From Lawsonibacter hominis (lineage in GTDB: Bacteria; Bacillota; Clostridia; Oscillospirales; Oscillospiraceae): a stretch of DNA of 11,893 bases. This document shows, in pieces, positions 1-4,292 of this stretch. Every line of letters begins with the position of its first letter. Within the stretch, counting starts at the first letter, position 1. The translations under genes and the position numbers were made by a program. Under the pieces are notes generated by a model. That model made no database searches, was not told where the DNA came from, and saw nothing but the letters and a program-made list of their open reading frames with translations. The stretch spans positions 1 through 11,893 of the forward strand of contig NZ_JACOPP010000049.1 in NCBI RefSeq assembly GCF_014287895.1, given 5' to 3'.

Positions 1-380
1 AGCAGAGTAACCAAAAATATACGTCAATTTTATATAAAAATGCCAGCAAATCGTTGTTGACTTTGTTCAGCAAGTCCACGATAAATAATGAATTGATTGC
101 TACAACATATTCCAAATGATAACTTCTGTAACTCCACAAAATATGTTATATCGAAACAGACTCCTACGATAGCTGCCATCTTCCGCCCCCGCCTCTCATC
201 TTTCGCTCCCCCAACATCCTCCCCTACCCCAGGACGCCCTGTGCTGGTGTCCGGGGGATGTTTTTGGGCGCGCAATTTCGTGTGCAAATCCGTGTGCAAT
301 TTTTAAGATTTCTTCATGTTAGTTGTATCTGTATTTATTATTTCGTATTCGCTCGAAAGCCAGCAAACCATTGATAAATC
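1..380. other. AT-rich gene-poor region downstream of ssrA
   Basis: This stretch lies beyond the 3' end and terminator of the minus-strand ssrA gene. Bases 1-170 and 300-390 are clearly AT-richer than the rest of the window, and a GC-rich patch lies between at about 180-280. Short open frames exist on both strands (69 and 89 codons), but their translations look like noise: low complexity, no recognisable motif and no good ribosome binding site. The only structured feature I see is the 12-bp-periodic repeat at 267-299. The composition and the position next to a tmRNA 3' end would fit the edge of an integrated element, but no integrase or second att copy is visible here. Confidence 0.5.
267..299. 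repeat. Three 9-bp repeats spaced every 12 bp
   Basis: On the plus strand CGTGTGCAA occurs at 279-287 and 291-299, and a degenerate copy GGCGCGCAA at 267-275, so the starts fall exactly 12 bp apart. On the minus strand the core reads TTGCACACG. Short, evenly spaced direct repeats beside a tmRNA or tRNA 3' end resemble arm-type binding sites of tyrosine integrases. That reading is inference, because no integrase gene is in view. The repeat itself is seen directly. Confidence 0.6.
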
Positions 381-423
381 AAAGAAAAATCCCGAAGCCC
401 TGATTTCTCAAAGCTTCGGGATT
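381..423 (-). terminator. Rho-independent terminator of ssrA
   Basis: An 11-bp perfect stem (388-398 pairing with 413-423, AATCCCGAAGC/GCTTCGGGATT) with a 14-nt loop starts immediately after the CCA end of tmRNA at 424. On the minus strand it is followed by a U-rich run (TTTTTCTTT, rc of 381-389). The stem abutting the mature 3' end is consistent with termination directly after ssrA, followed by 3' trimming. Confidence 0.85.
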
Positions 424-771
424 TGGTGGAGGCGGGGGGAGTCGAACCCCCGTCCGAAAACGTTTCAACGGGAACTTCTCCGGGCGCAGTCGGTCATTTA
501 CATTCCCTTACCCAAGCGTGGGCCGACACACTCAGGGGCTTGGTAGCTTCATTGTTCATGGTGCGCTCAAAGCTTTGCGCACACACGTGCACCACTAAAC
601 GACGCCCCGTCCCGGCTCGTGGTCCTTCCGGGCGGAACGGTCACGGCTTAAGCCGCGACAAGCTCAACGTTATCGTTGTTCTTTAATTTATAAGTTGCCC
701 ATTTTAAGGATGTTAGGCGCATCCGCCCGCTATTCCCGCCTCTGCGTCCCCGTCGAAACCAGTACGCCCCC
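424..771 (-). ncRNA. ssrA: Transfer-messenger RNA (tmRNA)
   Basis: This 348-nt RNA rescues ribosomes stalled on mRNAs without a stop codon. It is charged with alanine, enters the A site with SmpB, and then serves as template for a degradation tag. The tRNA-like ends are clear. The 5' end GGGGGCG (771 downward) pairs with the 3' CGCCTCC followed by a genome-encoded ACCA. The T-arm has GGTTCGACTCC, and the conserved 5' block GTACTGGTTTCGACGGGG is present. The tag frame is read on the minus strand from a likely GCA resume codon at 698-696 to the TAA at 650-648. It gives ATYKLKNNDNVELVAA, ending in the small hydrophobic residues recognised by Clp proteases. The resume codon is inferred from the reading frame and from the alignment position relative to known tmRNAs. 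Its partner gene smpB lies upstream on the same strand, separated by a cyclophilin gene. Confidence 0.96.
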
Positions 772-801
772 ATGTTGTCGCAAAGTTTATTTCGTTCGGG
801 A

Positions 802-884
802 CGCCCCGGCAGGGGCGCCCCTGGCTTGATTCCCTTGCTCCGCCGCTTCCAGCCGGACCCGCTTTGCGGGGCTTCGGCTGGAAG
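802..884. repeat. Nested palindromes between ssrA and cyclophilin gene
   Basis: Two strong inverted repeats fill the gap. CGCCCC/GGGGCG (802-807 with 812-817) overlaps the palindrome GGGGCGCCCC (812-821). Next is a large compound hairpin with an outer 10-bp stem CTTCCAGCCG/CGGCTGGAAG (846-855 with 875-884) and an inner stem CCCGC/GCGGG (858-862 with 866-870). Neither has a U-tract on the minus strand, so they are not textbook terminators for the upstream cyclophilin gene. They could act as RNA-stabilising or attenuating structures, or be a palindromic intergenic repeat. Confidence 0.6.
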
Positions 885-925
885 TGGGGAGAACGGTAAT
901 ACCTGTTATTTTCGCTGCGCTTTAA

Positions 926-1447
926 TCAGCACTGTTCCGGCGCGGGATAATCCACGCCATGGGTCTCTACGGTCACCGTCTTCATGCGCTGGTCCTGATA
1001 CGGCTTATCCATCCGGTTGCGGTCGGCAGAGACGATGGCGTCAGCCACATCCAGGCCCTCGATCACCTTGCCGAAGGCGGCATACTGACCATCCAGGTGG
1101 GGCGCAGGTTCCACCATAATAAAAAACTGGCTTCCGGCGGAATCGGGATGCATGGCACGCGCCATGGACAGTACCCCGCGGCTGTGCTTCAGGTCGTTCG
1201 GTACGCCGTTGGCGGAAAACTCGCCCTTAATGCTGTAGCCGGGGCCGCCGGTACCGGTGCCCTGGGGGCAGCCGCCCTGGATCATAAAGCCGGGAATGAC
1301 CCGGTGAAAGATGAGCCCGTTGTAAAAACCGGACTTTACCAGGCTGATGAAGTTGTTGACCGTATTGGGGGCCACCTCCGGGTAGAGTTCGGCGACCATT
1401 TTGCCGCCGTCCTCCATCTCAAAGGTAACGATGGGGTTCTGAGCCAT
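926..1447 (-). CDS. Cyclophilin-type peptidyl-prolyl cis-trans isomerase
   Basis: The 173-residue protein catalyses cis-trans isomerisation of Xaa-Pro bonds and helps protein folding. No signal peptide is visible, so it is probably cytoplasmic. The whole length is one cyclophilin domain. It contains the FHRVIPGFMIQGG block with the catalytic arginine and the conserved Phe and Gln, the GTGTGGPGYSIKGEF loop, and SAGSQFFIM followed by HLDGQYAAFGKV. The tryptophan of the cyclosporin-binding site in human CypA is replaced by His before LDG, as is common in bacterial members (PpiB type). The start is ATG at 1447 because AGGAG (1460-1456) lies 8 nt upstream. The in-frame GTG at 1456 overlaps that Shine-Dalgarno and cannot use it. 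It begins 24 nt after smpB ends, so the two are probably co-transcribed. Confidence 0.93.
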   Translation of the reverse strand: MAQNPIVTFEMEDGGKMVAELYPEVAPNTVNNFISLVKSGFYNGLIFHRVIPGFMIQGGCPQGTGTGGPGYSIKGEFSANGVPNDLKHSRGVLSMARAMHPDSAGSQFFIMVEPAPHLDGQYAAFGKVIEGLDVADAIVSADRNRMDKPYQDQRMKTVTVETHGVDYPAPEQC

Positions 1448-1455
1448 TTCAGCCA

Positions 1456-1460
1456 CTCCT
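1456..1460 (-). promoter_or_regulatory. RBS that fixes the cyclophilin start
   Basis: AGGAG on the minus strand sits 8 nt before ATG 1447. It overlaps the first base of an upstream in-frame GTG (1456-1454), which rules that codon out as the start. Confidence 0.75.
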
Positions 1461-1471
1461 TTTATCCTTTG

Positions 1472-1942
1472 TTATCCGCCGCGGCGGCGGTCCTTCATGG
1501 CGCGGTCCATTTCCCGCCGGGCATCCTTGGCGGCGGCGGCGTCCCGCTTGTCATAAAGCTTCTTGCCCTTGGCAAGGCCTACCTCCAGCTTGACGCGGGA
1601 GCCACGGAAGTAGATGCTTAGGGGCACCAGCGCGTAGCCGTCCTGCTTCACCCTGGCATACAGCCGCAGGATCTCCCGCTTGTGCATCAGCAGACGGCGG
1701 GGACGCAGGGGGTCCTTGTTAAAAATATTTCCCTTTTCATAGGGGCTGATGTGCATCCCATGCACGTGCATCTGACCGTCCTTGGCGATGCAGAAGGAAT
1801 CTTTCAGGTTCACATGGCCCTGACGGATCGACTTGACCTCGGTGCCCGCCAACTCGATGCCTGCCTCGTATTGATCCTCGATAAAATAATCGTGGTAGGC
1901 CTTGCTGTTCTTGGCGATCACCTTGACGCCCCTGCTCTCCAC
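1472..1942 (-). CDS. smpB: SsrA-binding protein SmpB
   Basis: SmpB binds the tRNA-like domain of tmRNA and brings it to stalled ribosomes; its C-terminal tail reads the empty mRNA channel. The 156-residue protein matches the family length and motifs. The N-terminal block NSKAYHDYFIEDQYEAGIEL is followed by GTEVKSIRQGHVNLKDSF, then ISPYEKGN and LRLYARVKQDGYALVPLSIYF. The end is the basic tail GLAKGKKLYDKRDAAAAKDARREMDRAMKDRR without a fixed structure in free protein. I chose GTG at 1942: a GGGGGAGG Shine-Dalgarno lies 7 nt upstream and would be inside the coding region if the in-frame ATG at 1963 were used. It lies 58 nt after the MecA-like gene and 24 nt before the cyclophilin gene, with ssrA, its RNA partner, further downstream on the same strand. 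Confidence 0.96.
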   Translation of the reverse strand: MESRGVKVIAKNSKAYHDYFIEDQYEAGIELAGTEVKSIRQGHVNLKDSFCIAKDGQMHVHGMHISPYEKGNIFNKDPLRPRRLLMHKREILRLYARVKQDGYALVPLSIYFRGSRVKLEVGLAKGKKLYDKRDAAAAKDARREMDRAMKDRRRGG

Positions 1943-1962
1943 GGAACCACCTCCCCCAGGCA

Positions 1963-1996
1963 TGCGCTTAGATTATTATTATAACATACTTGTCAA
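1963..1996 (-). promoter_or_regulatory. Promoter-like AT-rich stretch before smpB
   Basis: On the minus strand a perfect TTGACA (1996-1991) and a perfect TATAAT (1983-1978) sit in a short AT-rich island between the mecA-like stop and smpB. They are only 7 nt apart, so they cannot form one standard promoter. TTGACA could pair with the weaker TAATCT-like hexamer further downstream, or TATAAT could work with a poor -35. An smpB-proximal promoter is likely, but the exact hexamers are uncertain. Confidence 0.4.
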
Positions 1997-2000
1997 TATG

Positions 2001-2495
2001 CTAGACGGGGAAATAGGTGAGCAGAGCGCCGAGCGCGTCCCCGGAAAGGACGGGACGGCCGTGCTCGGCAAGGCGGGCCTCCAGGTGAGGGCGGCCATCC
2101 TCCGAGCGGCCGAATTCCGAAAGCTGTGCCGCAGCCTGATCCGCGCCGGCGGGCAGTGAGAGCCAGTAGCGCCCCTCCCACCACAAAAGCTGCGCGTCCG
2201 GCCGGGGAACCGGCAGCGCGCGGGCGGCGGAGAGCAGCGGGTCCAGACTGTCGAAGGAAAACCAAAGATGCTCCGGGGCCTGCACGCGGGCAAAGACCAG
2301 CACGCCGCAGGCGTTGGGATAGGCCTCGATCTCAATGGAACCATCCAGCGTGATGCCCGCCTCGTGAAACGCGTCCCGGGTCAGCTCCAGGGCCCGCTCC
2401 AAGGTCAGGCCGGCCGGGGTCAGGCCGTGCTCCTTCAGGTCGGCCGGAGTGATGTACAGTGCCACGCTGGCATTTCCGATGGGTTGGATGGTCAT
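2001..2495 (-). CDS. mecA: MecA-family ClpC adaptor protein, short form
   Basis: MecA proteins deliver substrates, such as ComK in Bacillus, to the ClpC-ClpP protease and help assemble the ClpC hexamer. The 164-residue product shows both family halves. The N-terminal substrate-binding half has an M-x-I-x-x-I-like start, DLKEHGL and an LTRDAF helix. The C-terminal ClpC-binding half has FSFDSLDPLLSAARAL, then LLWWEGRYWLSL, and finally LAEHGRPVLSGDAL at the end, which lines up with the LEEYGKLIISEHAL block of the Bacillus protein. It is shorter than the Bacillus protein (218 residues) because the acidic linker between the halves is almost absent. ATG 2495 is preceded by AAGGAGG at good spacing. 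It reads divergently from nudF and heads the smpB-cyclophilin run. The substrates here are unknown, and whether it controls competence cannot be judged from the sequence. Confidence 0.85.
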   Translation of the reverse strand: MTIQPIGNASVALYITPADLKEHGLTPAGLTLERALELTRDAFHEAGITLDGSIEIEAYPNACGVLVFARVQAPEHLWFSFDSLDPLLSAARALPVPRPDAQLLWWEGRYWLSLPAGADQAAAQLSEFGRSEDGRPHLEARLAEHGRPVLSGDALGALLTYFPV

Positions 2496-2577
2496 GGCGC
2501 GCCTCCTTACAAGCAGTCGGGTTCGCTCGAATGATGTGCAGCCTCAGGGGACAAAGCGCAATCGGTCGGCAGACTTT

Positions 2578-2583
2578 ATTATA
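2578..2583 (-). promoter_or_regulatory. Probable -10 of the mecA-like gene
   Basis: A perfect TATAAT on the minus strand (2583-2578) lies in the 205-nt divergent gap between mecA and nudF. The hexamer 17 nt upstream (TACCCA) is a poor -35. Transcription from here would give a leader of roughly 75 nt before the mecA Shine-Dalgarno and start. Confidence 0.5.
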
Positions 2584-2641
2584 AAAGCTGAAAAACGGTT
2601 TGGGTAGCTGTAATGATTGGGCGGATTGGAAAAGGTCAGGG

Positions 2642-2670
2642 TGGCGAAAGCCCGATAAATATGGTATACT
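2642..2670 (+). promoter_or_regulatory. Extended -10 promoter for nudF-wal operon
   Basis: TGGTATACT at 2662-2670 is an extended -10 element. The -35 position (2642-2647, TGGCGA) matches the consensus poorly, as expected for extended -10 promoters. The start would fall near 2677, giving a short leader to the nudF ATG at 2701. No other good promoter is visible before walR, so the whole nudF-walRK-yycHI run may be read from here. Confidence 0.55.
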
Positions 2671-2700
2671 GAATTCAATTTGGAATAGAGGTCGTGCAAT

Positions 2701-3237
2701 ATGGAATTGATGGAAAAAACCGTGGAGCGCCACGTGTTGTTTGAGGGCGCGATCGTGACCCTGCGCAGAGACAAGGCCCAGCTGATCAACGGCCAGGTGG
2801 TGAGCCGCGAGGTGGTGGAGCACCCCGGCGGCGTGGCCATCCTTCCGCTTTACCGGGACGGCACCGTGAGCATCGTGCGGCAGTTTCGCTACCCCTTCCG
2901 GCAGGTCGTCACCGAGCTGCCCGCCGGAAAGCTGGAGCGGGGCGAGGACCACCGTCCCGCCGCCCTGCGGGAATTGGAGGAAGAGGTGGGCGTCCGGGCC
3001 GGAGAGCTGATTTATCTGGGGTATCTCTATACCTCCCCCGGCTTTTCCACCGAGGTACTGCATATGTATCTGGCCCGGGATCTGGAGCCGGGGGTATGCC
3101 ATCCGGACGACGACGAGTTTTTGGAGTGTGAGCGCATCCCCTTTGACCAACTGGTGGAACAGGTGGTATCCGGGGTGATCTGCGACGCCAAGACCGTGGC
3201 TCTGGTGCTGAAGGCCAAAGCTTATCTGGGGCGGTAA
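2701..3237 (+). CDS. nudF: ADP-ribose pyrophosphatase, Nudix family
   Basis: The family hydrolyses ADP-ribose to AMP and ribose 5-phosphate, clearing a reactive NAD breakdown product in the cytoplasm. The 178-residue protein has a full canonical Nudix box at residues 76-98, starting GKLERGE and ending RELEEEVGV. It therefore carries the GX5EX7REUXEEXGU pattern with all Mg-binding glutamates. The N-terminal strands (VLFEGAIVTLRRDKAQL, then VSREVVEHPGGVAILPL) and VRQFRYPF before the box are typical of the ADP-ribose subgroup. So is the Pro-containing YTSPGFSTE segment 16-20 residues after the box, which marks this substrate. ATG 2701 has a modest AGAGG upstream; the Met three codons later has nothing better. 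walR follows 21 nt after the stop, so co-transcription is likely, although the functional link to cell-wall signalling is unclear. Confidence 0.92.
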   Translation: MELMEKTVERHVLFEGAIVTLRRDKAQLINGQVVSREVVEHPGGVAILPLYRDGTVSIVRQFRYPFRQVVTELPAGKLERGEDHRPAALRELEEEVGVRAGELIYLGYLYTSPGFSTEVLHMYLARDLEPGVCHPDDDEFLECERIPFDQLVEQVVSGVICDAKTVALVLKAKAYLGR

Positions 3238-3258
3238 GCCGGAAAGGGGACGAGACCG

Positions 3259-3963
3259 ATGGCCAAGCGCATCCTGATCGTGGAGGATGAAAAGAATATT
3301 GTGGATATCCTCAGCTTCAATCTGGGGCGGGAGGGATATCAGACGCTGGAGGCTTACGACGGGGACGCCGGATTGCAGCTGGCGCTGGAGCAGGACCCGG
3401 ATCTGATCCTGCTGGACCTGATGCTGCCGAAGCGCAACGGGTTCGACGTATGCCGCAGCCTGCGCGCCCAGGGACGGAGCACCCCCGTCATCATGCTGAC
3501 CGCCCGGGAGGAAGAGACCGATAAGGTCCTGGGCCTGGAGCTGGGGGCGGACGATTACATCACAAAGCCCTTTTCCATGCGGGAGCTGCTGGCACGGGTG
3601 AAGGCCAACATCCGCCGCAGCGAAATGGTGGCCGCCGGGCCCGCCGCCCAGGCGGCCGGACAGCGCGTCGAACTGGGGCGGATCTCCATCGACACCGAGC
3701 TGATGGTGGCCTATAAGGACGGCAGGGCGCTGGAACTGACCCAGCGGGAATACGAGCTGCTCAAATTTTTGGGAAGTCAGCGGGGAAAGGTCTTTTCACG
3801 GGAAGCCCTCATGGAGCACGTCTGGAATTACGAGGGCTATGTGGGTGACGTGCGTGCCGTGGACGTGGCCGTACGGCGGCTGCGTGAGAAGATTGAGGAC
3901 GACCCGGCCTCGCCGCAGTTCATCGTCACACGGCGGGGAATGGGGTATTTTTTCAACGCATAA
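3259..3963 (+). CDS. walR: Response regulator WalR (YycF), OmpR/PhoB family
   Basis: This DNA-binding regulator of cell-wall metabolism genes is activated by phosphorylation from WalK. The 234-residue protein has a receiver domain (about 3-117) with acidic residues Glu9 and Asp10, phospho-acceptor Asp53 in LLDLMLP, Thr81 in VIMLTAR and Lys103 in YITKPF. The winged-helix effector domain (about 135-233) includes LELTQREYELLKFL, GDVRAVDVAVRRLREKI and the C-terminal hairpin FIVTRRGMGYFF. Assignment to WalR rather than PhoB rests on the walK-yycH-yycI genes that follow. ATG 3259 lies behind a purine-rich GGAAAGGGG. The last 67 bases of the gene and 24 bases after the stop are repeated 230 bp downstream, an oddity described separately. 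walR is normally tightly linked to walK; here 329 nt separate them. Confidence 0.93.
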   Translation: MAKRILIVEDEKNIVDILSFNLGREGYQTLEAYDGDAGLQLALEQDPDLILLDLMLPKRNGFDVCRSLRAQGRSTPVIMLTAREEETDKVLGLELGADDYITKPFSMRELLARVKANIRRSEMVAAGPAAQAAGQRVELGRISIDTELMVAYKDGRALELTQREYELLKFLGSQRGKVFSREALMEHVWNYEGYVGDVRAVDVAVRRLREKIEDDPASPQFIVTRRGMGYFFNA

Positions 3964-3987
3964 GCTCATGCCTTTGCGCCGGGCGGC
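3897..3987 (+). repeat. Direct repeat copy 1: walR 3' end and stop
   Basis: These 91 bp run from within the codons before DPASPQ, through the walR TAA stop, to 24 bases beyond it. They recur at 4127-4217, exactly 230 bp downstream, with a single difference (3962 A against 4192 G, which changes TAA to TGA). Identity stops abruptly at both ends. This copy is the one joined to the functional walR reading frame. Confidence 0.97.
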
Positions 3988-4126
3988 CTCGGGGCCCCGC
4001 AGGGCGGGGCGCGCCTTTTGGCGCGGGGCGAGCGTTTTGCATCGCAAAACCTCGCTGCCGGGCGAATTCACTTCGCCCGGGCAGATGAAAAAACGGGGTC
4101 CCCACGCGGCCTGCCGCGTGGGGGAG
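3988..4126 (+). repeat. Array of five consecutive hairpins between repeats
   Basis: The 139 bp between the two walR-end repeats are almost entirely inverted repeats. (1) GCCCCGC/GCGGGGC at 3994-4010, 3-nt loop. (2) CGCGCC/GGCGCG at 4010-4025, TTTT loop. (3) GCGAG-c-GTTTTGC/GCAAAACCTCGC at 4028-4055, 3-nt loop. (4) CCGGGCGAA/TTCGCCCGG at 4058-4080, 5-nt loop. (5) CCCCACGCGGC/GCCGCGTGGGG at 4100-4123, 2-nt loop. No coding capacity is apparent. On the minus strand hairpin 5 is followed, after six bases, by TTTTTT (rc of 4088-4093), which could make it a reverse-oriented terminator. The array would form very stable RNA inside the walR-walK transcript. It resembles composite palindromic repeat elements, but I do not recognise the family. 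Confidence 0.85.
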
Positions 4127-4217
4127 GGACGACCCGGCCTCGCCGCAGTTCATCGTCACACGGCGGGGAATGGGGTATTTTTTCAACGCATGAGCTCATG
4201 CCTTTGCGCCGGGCGGC
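4127..4217 (+). repeat. Direct repeat copy 2: non-coding walR-end duplicate
   Basis: This is the second 91-bp copy, 90/91 identical to 3897-3987. It would encode the same last residues (DPASPQFIVTRRGMGYFFNA) and a stop, now TGA. It has no upstream start or ribosome binding site in that frame, so it is not expected to be translated. Beyond it the sequence runs on to the walK Shine-Dalgarno. Recombination between the copies would delete 230 bp, leave walR intact, and shorten the walR-walK gap to 99 nt. Confidence 0.97.
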
Positions 4218-4225
4218 GTTCCGTT

Positions 4226-4239
4226 TGCCTGCGCAGGCA
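4226..4239. promoter_or_regulatory. 14-bp perfect palindrome before walK
   Basis: TGCCTGCGCAGGCA is a perfect palindrome about 50 nt upstream of the walK start, just outside the second repeat copy. It could be an RNA hairpin adding to the array or an operator-like site. There is no further evidence for either. Confidence 0.4.
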
Positions 4240-4292
4240 GCAGCGCATAACGGCAGCGCTCCCCTGATTTCCATCCGGAAAGGAGGTGTCCC

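Noticed and set aside
30..306. Short open frames on both strands in the left flank
   Set aside because: Low-complexity translations, no Shine-Dalgarno and no motif; treated as non-coding.
316..686. Plus-strand open frames over the tmRNA gene
   Set aside because: They read the antisense of ssrA. Such peptides are a known annotation artefact over tRNA-like sequences.
1943..1963. Upstream ATG start for smpB at 1963
   Set aside because: The extra residues are Gly-rich and are encoded by the Shine-Dalgarno region itself. GTG 1942 has a properly spaced GGAGG and restores the usual SmpB N-terminus.
2332..3150. 272-codon minus-strand open frame over mecA 5' end and nudF
   Set aside because: It runs antisense to the canonical Nudix box and out of frame with the MecA-like protein, and the translation resembles no protein family.
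3988..4126. CRISPR array or integron attC site
   Set aside because: The hairpins differ from each other, with no regular repeat-spacer pattern and no R'/R'' boxes. It is a run of distinct palindromes.
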